This document shows, one piece after another, positions 37,168 through 47,072 of a DNA stretch of 64,000 nucleotides; positions within the stretch are counted from its first letter, which is position 1, and every line of letters starts with the position of its first letter. The position numbers and the translations under genes were made by a program. The stretch comes from Planctomycetaceae bacterium. Its GTDB lineage: Bacteria; Planctomycetota; Phycisphaerae; Sedimentisphaerales; UBA12454. The stretch is from assembly GCA_021371795.1 (NCBI GenBank), contig JAJFVK010000007.1, forward strand, positions 1 to 64,000, read 5' to 3'. The notes beneath the pieces were generated by a model. It ran no database searches. It was not told the DNA's origin and was given only the letters and a program-made list of their open reading frames with translations.

Positions 37168-39837
37168 TTAAATTGTCCTTTGTACTTTAACTATTTCATA
37201 GACCTCGAAGATGTCGCCTTTTTTGACATCGTCGAAACCGGCAATCTTTATGCCGCATTCAAGTCCTGTTCCAACTTTCTTGACATCGTCCTTGAAATGT
37301 TTCAGCGATTCAACCTGACAATTATCTCGCATAATCACACCATCGCGAATAAGTCTGATATGTGCGTTTCGGTTGACTTCACCCTGTTCGACATAACAGC
37401 CGGCGATAGTGCCAATGCTCGGAATTTTGAACGTATCGCGAACGGAAGCCTTGCCGAGACTGTTGATTTTTTCTTCAGGTTCAAGCAGACCGGACATAGC
37501 TTTCTTGAGGTCGTCTGTGATCTTATAAATGATGCTGTATAATCGTACATCAACGCCTTTTGACTCGGCGATTTTAGATGCCTTGTCATCCGGCACAACA
37601 TTGAAACCGATAACGATAGCGTTTGATGCTTCTGCCAGAACAACATCGCCTTCAGTGATGGCGCCGACTGCCGCGTGCAGAATCTTGATGCCAACTTCAG
37701 ACGTGCTTAATTCGGAGAGATATTTCATAAGAACGTCAACAGAACCCTGAACATCGGCACGGATGATAATATTGACTTCTTTTGTTTTGCCCGCTTCGAT
37801 TTGACTGAAGAGGTTTTCCATTGTAACCAGCGAACGCGTCGCAAGAGCGGCTTTGCGGGATAAATCCTTTTTCTCTTCGGCAGCCATCTTTGCGCGATTT
37901 ATATCGCTCAAGCAGTAAAATTTGTCGCCTGCCTGCGGTACTGTATTCAGGCCGGATACTTCGACAGGTGCTGCGCTGATTGCCGAGTTGATGGATTTGC
38001 CTGCGCTGTCTCTTAATGTTCTGATTCGGCCGTAGCTTCCGCCGGCCAGAATGATATCGCCTTTTTTAAGTATGCCTTCTTTAATAAGCAGGGTAGCCAT
38101 AGGGCCTTTTGAAGGATTCAATTTCGCTTCAACGACCCATCCTGTCGCAGGAACTGTCGGGTCTGCTTTCAGGTCGAGCACTTCAGCGGCATAATCGAGA
38201 TGTTCGAGAAGTTCGTCGATGCCCGTGCCTTTTGTTGCGCTTGTTTTGACAACGTCTGTTGTTCCGCCCCATTCAGAAGGTGCAAGTTCGTATTCGGAAA
38301 GCTGGCCGTAAAGACGGTTGATGTCTAAGCCCGGCAGATCGATTTTGTTCAATGCCACGATAATATGAACGCCTGCTGCTTTGGCGTGATTGATGGCTTC
38401 TTTTGTCTGCGGCATTATTCCATCGTCCGCGGCGACAACAAGCACTGCAATATCCGTCATATTCGCGCCTCTGGCACGCATCGCTGTAAACGCTTCGTGG
38501 CCCGGTGTATCAAGGAACGTTACACGCTTTTGATTATTCTTATCGCCAAACGTCGCCTGGTACGCACCCATATGCTGCGTAATACCGCCCGCTTCACCGG
38601 CTGCAACCTGTGCAGACCTGACTTTGTCAAGCAGACTCGTCTTGCCGTGGTCAACGTGCCCAAGCATCGTAACAATCGGCGAACGCTTTTGCAGATTCGT
38701 TCTCTCGCGATTTGCGAACTCTTCGGCTATCTGCTGCTCAATTGTCAGCTTGGGCTGAATAACCAACTCCGTGCCCATATCCAGCGAGACAAGCTCGGCA
38801 ACGTCGTTAGGAATCACCTGATTCGCAACGGCCATAATATTGTGTGCAATTAATCTTTCAATTATCTCCGAGGTCTTTACACAAAGAGCATTCGCTAACT
38901 CTTTCACAATCACAGGCTCTATAACAGTCGCCTTTGCCGGTTTAATCTTTGGTGCTTCGTCAGCCTGCGTTTTTTTCGTCTCAAGCTTACGCACAGGACG
39001 CAGACGCATACCTTCTCCGCCGGCGGCATCCAGTCTTGCGCGTCTTTCTTCAATGTCCCTGGACCGAAGTTTTCTTGCGGTCTTTGCCTCGCGAATCGCT
39101 TCCTCCGCACTTATCTGCGTGCCATCGTGTTTTCGACCGTGGGTTTTTTTCTTGCCCTTGGCGCCTTTTTTTGCATCGGCAATTTGCGGCGCACTTGCCA
39201 GCAGAGGTTCCGCTGCGGCCTGTTTGTACGCAGGTCGTGCCATTCTGCTTGCTGGTCTTGGACGCGGAGAATCCATCACTTCAGGTTTTTCAACTCTTAT
39301 GACTCTTGGGCCGGAAAGTTTTGCCGGCTTTGGTTTTTCAAGCATCGGGCCTGCCGGTGCAACATTAGTCGGCCTTGGTGCTTTGTATATTTCAGGTGTC
39401 TGCCGGACAGTCTGCGTATTCGCAACCGGTGCGGCCGGCGGCTCTTCAACTGTTACCGGCGGCGTTTCAACTGGTGCAGGCTCAACAACCGAAACCGCTT
39501 CAACAGGCGTTTCCTGTGGCAACGGATCTGCTGTAACACCGGGCTCTTCAGCGGAAACTTCAGTGGGGGGTTCAGTGGGAGCTTGTTCTTCAGGGGCAGT
39601 CTCAACCTTTTTCTTTCGTTTGACCCTGACTTTGGCCAAATCAACCGGCGCAGCAGTTTCAACTGTAGTGCTATTCAAGCCTTCACTGAACCATTCACGA
39701 ATAGTCGCGGCCAATCCGGCTGAAATAGTTGACATGTGATTCTTGATATCAAGCCCTTCAGCCTGGCATTTATCAATAATCGCCTTGCTGTTTACGCCCA
39801 ATTCCTTGGCTAAAAGATGTACTCTTGTAATTGCCAA
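37168..39837 (-). CDS. infB: Translation initiation factor IF-2
   Basis: This 889-residue GTPase positions initiator tRNA on the 30S subunit. The N-terminal IF2_N domain ([19 protein letters not shown]) is followed by a long Pro/Glu/Ala-rich linker with Arg-rich patches (about 75-330). The G domain has G1 GHVDHGKT (393-400), DTPGHEAF (G3) and NKID (G4). Domains II-IV follow. It is 172 bases downstream of nusA, with copy B of the hairpin/AT repeat in between, and 8 bases before rbfA. Confidence 0.96.
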   Translation of the reverse strand: MAITRVHLLAKELGVNSKAIIDKCQAEGLDIKNHMSTISAGLAATIREWFSEGLNSTTVETAAPVDLAKVRVKRKKKVETAPEEQAPTEPPTEVSAEEPGVTADPLPQETPVEAVSVVEPAPVETPPVTVEEPPAAPVANTQTVRQTPEIYKAPRPTNVAPAGPMLEKPKPAKLSGPRVIRVEKPEVMDSPRPRPASRMARPAYKQAAAEPLLASAPQIADAKKGAKGKKKTHGRKHDGTQISAEEAIREAKTARKLRSRDIEERRARLDAAGGEGMRLRPVRKLETKKTQADEAPKIKPAKATVIEPVIVKELANALCVKTSEIIERLIAHNIMAVANQVIPNDVAELVSLDMGTELVIQPKLTIEQQIAEEFANRERTNLQKRSPIVTMLGHVDHGKTSLLDKVRSAQVAAGEAGGITQHMGAYQATFGDKNNQKRVTFLDTPGHEAFTAMRARGANMTDIAVLVVAADDGIMPQTKEAINHAKAAGVHIIVALNKIDLPGLDINRLYGQLSEYELAPSEWGGTTDVVKTSATKGTGIDELLEHLDYAAEVLDLKADPTVPATGWVVEAKLNPSKGPMATLLIKEGILKKGDIILAGGSYGRIRTLRDSAGKSINSAISAAPVEVSGLNTVPQAGDKFYCLSDINRAKMAAEEKKDLSRKAALATRSLVTMENLFSQIEAGKTKEVNIIIRADVQGSVDVLMKYLSELSTSEVGIKILHAAVGAITEGDVVLAEASNAIVIGFNVVPDDKASKIAESKGVDVRLYSIIYKITDDLKKAMSGLLEPEEKINSLGKASVRDTFKIPSIGTIAGCYVEQGEVNRNAHIRLIRDGVIMRDNCQVESLKHFKDDVKKVGTGLECGIKIAGFDDVKKGDIFEVYEIVKVQRTI

Positions 39838-39946
39838 TTTTGCTCCCAGTTAAATTATATTATTCAAACTGATTGAAAAATTACTTTTTCAACACAACCC
39901 TTTACGGAATATAAAGTTGTTAAAAAAGTTTTTTATATATAACAAC

Positions 39947-40002
39947 CTCGGCCTTCAGGCCGAATCCGAAATTTTGATTTTTAATCTTTAATTTTTAATT
40001 TA
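39947..40002. repeat. Interspersed hairpin/AT-tail repeat, copy B
   Basis: CTCGGCCTTCAGGCCGAATCC forms a GGCC hairpin, followed by an ATTTTGATTTTTAATCTTTAAT-like tail. It lies between infB and nusA, in the same orientation as copy A. Confidence 0.6.
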
Positions 40003-40009
40003 TATTTTA

Positions 40010-41251
<1,242 letters not shown>

Positions 41252-41280
41252 TCAAGAGACCTTTCTTTTTTTTTAAGACC

Positions 41281-41320
41281 AAAAAAAAGTGGAAACTTCC
41301 ACTAAACGAACGTTTCCACT
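41281..41320 (-). terminator. Terminator-like hairpin immediately before nusA
   Basis: On the minus strand AGTGGAAAC (41312-41320) pairs with GTTTCCACT (41288-41296) and is followed by at least seven U residues. A second AGTGGAA...TTCCACT pairing inside the same stretch is an alternative. It either ends a separate RNA or attenuates nusA. Confidence 0.75.
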
Positions 41321-41358
41321 TCAAAAATAACGAATTGTCAATAAGTACTAAACTACAT

Positions 41359-41469
41359 CTACACTGCCTCCGAGTTAGATTCAGTACCTATCGCCTTCAA
41401 AGCGAAAGCGTCCTTAAACCGCGTATAAGTCCAGTGCGGCTCAACATTTGCAGCCACCGCCCTAAACAC
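41359..41469 (-). CDS. Possible 36-residue leader peptide upstream of nusA
   Basis: A frame from GTG at 41469 to TAG at 41359 encodes 36 residues with protein-like composition (NVEPHWTYTRFKDAFALKAI). A second in-frame GTG at 41457 gives 32 residues. Ribosome-binding signals are weak. It lies inside the nusA leader, between its promoter and the terminator hairpin, so it could be a leader peptide or a remnant of a larger gene. No family was recognised. Confidence 0.3.
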   Translation of the reverse strand: MFRAVAANVEPHWTYTRFKDAFALKAIGTESNSEAV

Positions 41470-41541
41470 GGCTGTATATACCTATAAAAATCATAACTTG
41501 CCTTTTGTTAGACTGTTACTTCAAAGTTTTACAAAAGAAAC

Positions 41542-41569
41542 ATTATACCCGTACATAACCCTTTGTCAA
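41542..41569 (-). promoter_or_regulatory. Strong promoter of the nusA leader
   Basis: On the minus strand TTGACA (41564-41569), 16 nt, TATAAT (41542-41547). Transcription should start near 41535, giving a leader of about 285 nt before nusA. Confidence 0.75.
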
Positions 41570-41657
41570 ACATATAAAAAGGAATATAGACAAAAACAGG
41601 AGTAAACAAGTAAACAAATGCAATTCAGTCTGCGATCTCCAACTCGCATTTATAACT

Positions 41658-41766
41658 AACTTGCGCTTATTTACACGCAAATTGCGCGTATTTTTACTTA
41701 AAAACACCCAACTTGCGCATATTTAAACGCAAAAACACCCAAATTACACATATTTAAGCCCAAAAA
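41658..41766. repeat. Degenerate tandem repeats of about 30 bp
   Basis: Four imperfect units share the pattern (A)ACTTGCGCnTATTTAAACGCAAAAACACCC: 41658-41680, 41681-41709, 41710-41740 and 41741-41766. Further downstream (41800-41880) AACTAAATG/GAAATAAAGTAAAA-type short repeats follow. No gene is seen from 41570 to 42028. The block separates the nusA operon from the CRISPR-Cas locus. Confidence 0.5.
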
Positions 41767-42028
41767 GCTTTAAAAAGCCGGTCTTTTTAACAGTTTTCGT
41801 CAACTAAATGCAACTAAATGAAAGTAAATCGCAGTGAAATAAAGTAAAATCGTTTGGAAACATAGTAAAATAAAGTGAAAAAGACAAAAGTTGTAAGGCA
41901 TAAGGCATAAGTATTCAGGGTCTGATTTGTTCTTAATTTATGCGTATATTATATTGTCCAGTTTGCAGACATTTTTTTTAATCACAGAGTTTCAAGGATT
42001 TATCGTTTTTTTTAATGAAAATGCGCAT

Positions 42029-42125
42029 AAAAAAAGGGAAAGCCGAAGCCTTCCCGCATTTTAGGGCATAAAGCCTTTATTATATGTGTTGACAATTCAA
42101 GCAATCTCAAATACACATATATTCT
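42029..42125 (-). ncRNA. tracrRNA of the type II-C CRISPR system
   Basis: The plus strand at 42088-42115 repeats the crRNA repeat sequence with one difference, so the minus transcript carries the complementary anti-repeat. The difference gives a G-U pair. Next, UAUAAU (42079-42084) can pair with the first six bases of the repeat, leaving an ACA bulge in the tracrRNA. A small AUAAA/UUUAU hairpin follows, then the hairpin GGGAAGGC-UUCG-GCUUUCCC (42036-42055) and seven U residues. This matches the known plan of tracrRNAs: anti-repeat, bulge, nexus and terminator stem. The 5' end is inferred from the promoter at 42132-42159. Confidence 0.88.
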
Positions 42126-42131
42126 ATAATG

Positions 42132-42159
42132 AGTATAGTTACGAATCGGAATTTGTCAA
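42132..42159 (-). promoter_or_regulatory. tracrRNA promoter
   Basis: On the minus strand TTGACA (42154-42159), 16 nt, TATACT (42132-42137). Start expected near 42125, just upstream of the anti-repeat. The promoter lies within the 60 bases before the cas9 ATG and is antisense to the cas9 leader. Confidence 0.75.
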
Positions 42160-42181
42160 ACTTTTTTTGGAGAGAGGAATT

Positions 42182-45100
42182 ATGAAGTACCGCTTGTCGT
42201 TAGATATGGGTGTGGGGTCCATAGGCGCTGCCGTTCTGAAATTAGATGAGGAAAACAGGGTTTCAGAAATAGTAGATAAAGGGGTTTGTATTTTTGAGGT
42301 ATCAGAAGGAGCAGAAGACCGAAGGCTCAAACGCTCGCAACGGAAAAATACTTACAGAACTAAAAAGAGAATCGATTTACTTTCCAAAGAACTTGCTCAA
42401 GCCGGGCTTTGGAGTTTAGATGAGGATGACCAGTTAGAACTGATCAAATTATCACCTTACGCAATACGTGCTCAAGGCGTAAACGGAAAACTAAATAACA
42501 TTATGGAAATTGGCAGGGCAATATTGCATATAGCCAAACATCGAGGCGCCGGTTTTGTTGAGATGAACAAATTGGAATTGGAGATAGAAAAAAATAACGA
42601 AGAAATCGAAGAAGATTCAGACAAGAAAAAGAAAAAAGAACTTTCCGAATATGCCAAACTAAAAAAACATCTGGAAGAAAGCAGAGCTAAAACCGTCGGC
42701 GAATATTTTTTTATGCGAATGCACAAAGGCTATAAAAATAATAATATCACTGATGAAAATAGGAGATATGTACGCCAGAGAAAAATGGATGACAAGGTCA
42801 AAGTGGATTATGCAATACCAAGATACCTTGTCAAAGAAGAATTTAATCTGTTATGGGAAACACAATTAAAATATTATAAGCAATTAAAAAATAATGGGCT
42901 TAAAGGTAAAATTTATGACATATTATTTTATGAAAACGATTCTCGCCCTTATGCAACAGGAAATTGTATTTTCATTGAAAATGAAAAACGGCTCGCCAAA
43001 GCACACCCATTAAGTGAAAAACGCAGAATTTATGAAGCCGTCAATAACATTAGAATACAAGAGCAAAAAGAACAGCGAAAACTTAGAAAAAACGAAAGAG
43101 ACAATATAATAAATGAATTACTTATGAAAGGTCAAAAGGCAGGCAAAAAATCCATCTCTGAATTATTGCCACTTGATAAAACTTTCAAAGTTGTATTGGA
43201 AGATATGATAAAGCCTTACTTGTATTCAATGCCGGAATACAAAGCGATTGATTTTCTAAATAATCTTGACGATGATAAATTAGCCGATGTTGTTGAGTTT
43301 ATGTCAGAGCCAAGAAGAGATGATAAAAAGGATTATCTGTACAATGATGAAAAAGTTATTGAAATACTAAAAAATAAATTCAGTACCGATGATGAGCAGC
43401 AAATATCTCAATTAATCGCAATGCTTCCGAAAGGCAGAGGTTCATTAGGCAATACAGCAACTCTTGAAATACTCAAACTACTTGAAAAAGACGTAATTTC
43501 CATTCGAGAGGCAACGGACAAACTTGCCCAAACTGATAAACGGTTTATATCTGAAGAGGAAATAGCACGCGCGATGCAGGGCAAATATGATACGCTGCCT
43601 TACTATGGCGAAATATTAAAAACAGATACCCAACCAATTGCAGACTGGCAAAAGCAAATAAATAAATCTCTCAATCAGCAGGAGAAAGATTTTGGCAAGA
43701 TTGCCAATCCAGCAGTGCACAGAATACTCAATCAACTTCGTAAGTTAGTTAATGACATAATAAGAATTTACGGCAAGCCCTATGATATAAATATCGAACT
43801 TGCAAGAGAAGTAGGAATGAGCAGCAAGAAAAAGAAAGAATATGAAACCCAACAGAAGAAAAATAAAGAGAAAAATGAAAAAGCTGTCGAATATCTTACG
43901 CATAAAGACATTCGGCTTAGAGTGACGAGTACGAATATATTGAAGTGGCGACTGGCGGAAGAACAAAACTGGAAAGATGCTTTTTCATTAGACCCGATTC
44001 ACTATAGGTTCGAGGGATTTGAAATCGAACATCTAATACCGGACAGCCTCGGCGGGACGGATGCGCCTATAAACAGGGTTTTAATCAAGAGAAGCGACAA
44101 TCTAAACAAGGGCAATATGTACCCTTATGAATATCTGCAAAATAAACACGGCGATAAAGTTTACGGAATCTTAAAAGAGATTCGAACCAACAAAAATATG
44201 CCTGCCGGTAAAAAATGGCGGTTTGAAAGCGATGCAAAGGAAATATTTGAAAAAGGCGAAGATACAGACAATATTACACGATATCTAACCGATACGAGAT
44301 ATGTTTGCAAATTAGCCGCTCGATATCTAAAAGCCATTGTTGATTACAAACAAGGCGATGAAAATAATACAAGAGTTTTAACAATCAACGGCGGGCATAC
44401 AGCAAAATTAAGAAGCATTTGGAATCTTGACGGAATTGAATATGATTTGATGGGACTGAATGAAGAGGTTCCTGAATATTTGCCGGATAAAACCCATTTT
44501 GTAAATCTTGATACCGGAGAAGTTTTATATCAAGAAGAACTCGATGTTGACGGTAATTGGAAAAAATGCAACGATATAAAAAATAAACATTGGAAGAAAA
44601 AACCAAGAATAGACTACAGACATCATATCATTGATGCAATTACCATTGGTTTTGTCAGCAGAGCCGATATGCAGAAAATCAACTGGTTCGATAAAAGAGG
44701 CTATGAAATTCCATTGATGCAGTTGCCAATTCCTTTAAGCAATGGGGACAATGAAAGCAAAGCTAAACAGCTTAAAATTTTCCGAAACACCGTCATTGAA
44801 AAACTCAAAGATACAAAAGTTTATCATAAACCGGAACGCAGTAAAAATGGACAGCTCCATAAAGAAACCGCACGAGCCGCATTTATGGATAATCCGGAAT
44901 GTCCCGAAGAAAAAATTACGAAATACAACAGGCCTGTTTCCGATGTTTTAAAAACAAAAGAAAATCTTAAAAACCTGTTAATAAATACAAATACCATCAA
45001 GCCTGAATGGGACAAAGATGTCGCAAGAGATGTTCAGGCAATGATAAAATTAAAGGCAGCAATAGAATCACATTTTGATGAAGCTCAATCACAGTTGGAA

Positions 45101-45715
45101 CAGGAAAATCAACAGCTTGTCCACGATGGGAAAAAAGAAAAGAAAATCAGTGAACCTATGATATTGCAGCGTGCGTTTAAAATAGTACGCAAAAATAAAG
45201 AATACAAATATGATATTTTCCCTGAATATGAAAACAAAAAATCGTTTGTCGATGTACCAAAACATAAAGTGGTATATGACAGCGGAAATAATTATTGTCT
45301 GGATTTTTATAAGGATGATAAAGGCAATGTTGGGTGGGAATGTATTACGCTATTTGGTGTTAATCGAAAAGATTTTATACCAGAATGGAAACAAAAAGAG
45401 TTTAAGCCAATTTGGTCTTTGCACAAAGGGGACATGATCGAACTGAACACACCAGCGGAATGGAAAAAATATTCAAATAAAAAAAGGTGTTTTGCCGTTG
45501 TTGATGCTTGCCATGCTAAGCTAGGAATAACTTACCATTTAGATGCACGAGATACGATAGGGAAAAAAGATTTACAAACATTACGTGATTCTATGATACG
45601 TAGATTGGGATTTTATACAGAACATGAGGCATGTAAAATAGAACTTACACCTTTTGGCAAAATAGCAAGAAAGCATAAGAAACTTTGGGATGGCAAGAAA
45701 AAAACGACTAAATAG
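42182..45715 (+). CDS. cas9: CRISPR-associated endonuclease Cas9, type II-C
   Basis: The 1177-residue RNA-guided nuclease cuts target DNA using crRNA and tracrRNA. RuvC-I has Asp8 (LSLDMGVGSIG). The Arg-rich bridge helix is near 45-62 (RRLKRSQRKNTYRTKK). RuvC-II has Glu539 (NIELAREV). The HNH domain carries His617 in FEIEHLIP, preceded by Glu616 where SpCas9 has Asp839, and later RSDNLNKGN. RuvC-III has HHIIDA (His814, His815, Asp818). All key residues are present or conservatively replaced, so it should be active. The ATG at 42182 has GGAGAGAGGAATT before it; a frame extending 32 codons upstream runs into the anti-repeat and was rejected. The gene is visibly more AT- and Lys-rich than its neighbours, suggesting transfer. 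It overlaps cas2. Confidence 0.95.
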   Translation: MKYRLSLDMGVGSIGAAVLKLDEENRVSEIVDKGVCIFEVSEGAEDRRLKRSQRKNTYRTKKRIDLLSKELAQAGLWSLDEDDQLELIKLSPYAIRAQGVNGKLNNIMEIGRAILHIAKHRGAGFVEMNKLELEIEKNNEEIEEDSDKKKKKELSEYAKLKKHLEESRAKTVGEYFFMRMHKGYKNNNITDENRRYVRQRKMDDKVKVDYAIPRYLVKEEFNLLWETQLKYYKQLKNNGLKGKIYDILFYENDSRPYATGNCIFIENEKRLAKAHPLSEKRRIYEAVNNIRIQEQKEQRKLRKNERDNIINELLMKGQKAGKKSISELLPLDKTFKVVLEDMIKPYLYSMPEYKAIDFLNNLDDDKLADVVEFMSEPRRDDKKDYLYNDEKVIEILKNKFSTDDEQQISQLIAMLPKGRGSLGNTATLEILKLLEKDVISIREATDKLAQTDKRFISEEEIARAMQGKYDTLPYYGEILKTDTQPIADWQKQINKSLNQQEKDFGKIANPAVHRILNQLRKLVNDIIRIYGKPYDINIELAREVGMSSKKKKEYETQQKKNKEKNEKAVEYLTHKDIRLRVTSTNILKWRLAEEQNWKDAFSLDPIHYRFEGFEIEHLIPDSLGGTDAPINRVLIKRSDNLNKGNMYPYEYLQNKHGDKVYGILKEIRTNKNMPAGKKWRFESDAKEIFEKGEDTDNITRYLTDTRYVCKLAARYLKAIVDYKQGDENNTRVLTINGGHTAKLRSIWNLDGIEYDLMGLNEEVPEYLPDKTHFVNLDTGEVLYQEELDVDGNWKKCNDIKNKHWKKKPRIDYRHHIIDAITIGFVSRADMQKINWFDKRGYEIPLMQLPIPLSNGDNESKAKQLKIFRNTVIEKLKDTKVYHKPERSKNGQLHKETARAAFMDNPECPEEKITKYNRPVSDVLKTKENLKNLLINTNTIKPEWDKDVARDVQAMIKLKAAIESHFDEAQSQLEQENQQLVHDGKKEKKISEPMILQRAFKIVRKNKEYKYDIFPEYENKKSFVDVPKHKVVYDSGNNYCLDFYKDDKGNVGWECITLFGVNRKDFIPEWKQKEFKPIWSLHKGDMIELNTPAEWKKYSNKKRCFAVVDACHAKLGITYHLDARDTIGKKDLQTLRDSMIRRLGFYTEHEACKIELTPFGKIARKHKKLWDGKKKTTK

Positions 45716-46052
45716 TTTAAGTGATTGGCATTTTATGTGGGTTTTTTGTATGTTCGATTTGCCTGTGAAAACAGAAAAGCAAATACGCCGTGCTACGGCC
45801 TTTCGGAATTTACTTTTGGATGAAGGCTTTGTAATGAAGCAGTTTTCCATCTATATAAAACCGACCGGCACATTTTCAACCGCCAGAGGACTCGTGAAGA
45901 AATTATCCTCGCTGATTCCAGATGGCGGCTTGGTATCGTTTATGTATGTTACTGACAGGCAATTCGCACTTGTTGAAAATTTCATTGGTGATATGCCAAC
46001 GACAAATGAAGAAATTATCAGACGCCAAAATGAACAACTGACACTGTTTTAG
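45690..46052 (+). CDS. cas2: CRISPR-associated protein Cas2
   Basis: The 120-residue adaptation protein has the ferredoxin-like start MWVFCMFDLPVKTEKQIRRAT, with the conserved Asp in FDLP, then FRNLLLDEGFVMKQFSIYIKP and a C-terminal RQNEQLTLF. Cas2 forms the scaffold of the Cas1-Cas2 integrase. The first ATG overlaps the end of cas9 by 26 bases; the next ATG is at 45735 (MWVF). The upstream one is favoured because related type II-C Cas2 proteins carry an RLxxYR-like extension before MW. Its end overlaps the convergent cas1 by 4 bases. Confidence 0.9.
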   Translation: MARKKRLNSLSDWHFMWVFCMFDLPVKTEKQIRRATAFRNLLLDEGFVMKQFSIYIKPTGTFSTARGLVKKLSSLIPDGGLVSFMYVTDRQFALVENFIGDMPTTNEEIIRRQNEQLTLF

Positions 46053-46957
46053 TTTAAATAATTCATTGTGGGAAGATAAAGGGATTTTTCTGTCTCGGCG
46101 TAAACCCTGCTCAAAGAGGATGCGATTTTGTGCATAACCTGATTGGGCGTGGTTGTTATTTCGTCAGTTTTGATTGATTTATCGAGCAAACTTACAAGCC
46201 TTGTTTTGTTTTCTGTATCCAATTCGAAAAGGCCGTCTTTGAAAAATATTTCGTAAACTTCCATATCGACCAAAGGTCTGAATGGCTCCATCAAATCGTC
46301 CACCAAAGGCATAGAATTATTGGGATTGCAGTGTTTTATGCCGATGCTCGGATTCAGACCATAAGACACAACCGCTCTGGCCGCTGTGCTTCGCAGGATG
46401 GTATAGCCATAATTTAATAATGTGTTTATGCCCGGCTGCTCTCTGTCTCTGATAAAATCCCGGCCGAAAATTTCGGCAAAATAATGCTTCGCCGCCTGAC
46501 CTTCACAATTTGTACTATCATCCGATTTTACTTCGCCGGCAAGATTCAAAAGATATTCATGTTTTTTATTTAATATTTTTAAGGCCATTGCCTGCTGTGT
46601 GATTTTAGCGATTATAATGGATTTCCAAAGTTGCTTGTTAAGAGGCTTTTTTGTTTGTGCTTGAAACATCATACGCCTGCTCTGGTGAAAATAACCGTCA
46701 AATGGCAGGACAATACTTTTAGGCAGATGTTTATTGTCGCAGAATATTACAGGAATATTTCTTTGAGCAAACTCGAGCATAACATTATGAGTATAACAAA
46801 GGTCGTATGCGTTAAAAATTACTGCCTGAATATCATCAAAAGCAACAGAGCCGATTTTTTTATCTTTCTCATAAACTCCAAGTGAACCTCTGTCTTTTTT
46901 AAGAAATCGATTTAAACCTGAAATCTCAATTATTCTGCCGCAATGGTAGGTGTTCAT
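46049..46957 (-). CDS. cas1: CRISPR-associated integrase Cas1 (type II)
   Basis: This 302-residue protein inserts new spacers with Cas2. The metal-binding residues of the family are visible: Glu152 (NCEGQAA), His209 (GIKHC) and Glu224 (LVDDLMEPFRPLVD). The N-terminus HCGRIIEISGLNRFL and the length match type II Cas1. It is on the strand opposite cas9-cas2 and converges on cas2, although cas9-cas1-cas2 in one direction is the normal II-C order. Its direction is the same as the crRNAs and tracrRNA. No cas4 or csn2 is present, which supports subtype II-C. Confidence 0.93.
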   Translation of the reverse strand: MNTYHCGRIIEISGLNRFLKKDRGSLGVYEKDKKIGSVAFDDIQAVIFNAYDLCYTHNVMLEFAQRNIPVIFCDNKHLPKSIVLPFDGYFHQSRRMMFQAQTKKPLNKQLWKSIIIAKITQQAMALKILNKKHEYLLNLAGEVKSDDSTNCEGQAAKHYFAEIFGRDFIRDREQPGINTLLNYGYTILRSTAARAVVSYGLNPSIGIKHCNPNNSMPLVDDLMEPFRPLVDMEVYEIFFKDGLFELDTENKTRLVSLLDKSIKTDEITTTPNQVMHKIASSLSRVYAETEKSLYLPTMNYLN

Positions 46958-47027
46958 GTTTTGTTGCCTTTTTAAAAATGCACAAATGAAACTGCTTGGA
47001 TTAAGCCCAAACCATTTTTTTTACTGC

Positions 47028-47066
47028 AAAAAGAGCGCAAACCCTTTCCCCACAAAGACTTTGCGC
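47028..47066 (-). terminator. Terminator of the CRISPR array transcript
   Basis: On the minus strand GCGCAAA (47060-47066) pairs with TTTGCGC (47035-47041), with an inner CUUU/AAAG pairing in the loop, followed by UCUUUUU. It lies 6 bases beyond the leftmost repeat, so leftward transcripts of the array would end here, before cas1. Confidence 0.75.
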
Positions 47067-47072
47067 AGTGAT

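Noticed and set aside
38840-39739. A 299-codon open frame opposite infB
   Set aside because: It is antisense to the Pro/Glu/Ala-rich IF-2 linker, whose composition leaves the opposite strand free of stops; the sequence is low-complexity Ser/Gly/Ala.
42089-42130. Normal cas9 promoter using TTGACA at 42089 with TATAAT at 42125
   Set aside because: The spacing is 30 nt. Only a weak TACACA stands at the right distance, so no cas9 promoter is listed as a feature.
42086-42181. Upstream extension of cas9 by 32 codons
   Set aside because: It runs through the anti-repeat and the antisense tracrRNA promoter; GGAGAGAGGAATT just before 42182 and the RuvC-I start position favour the shorter protein.
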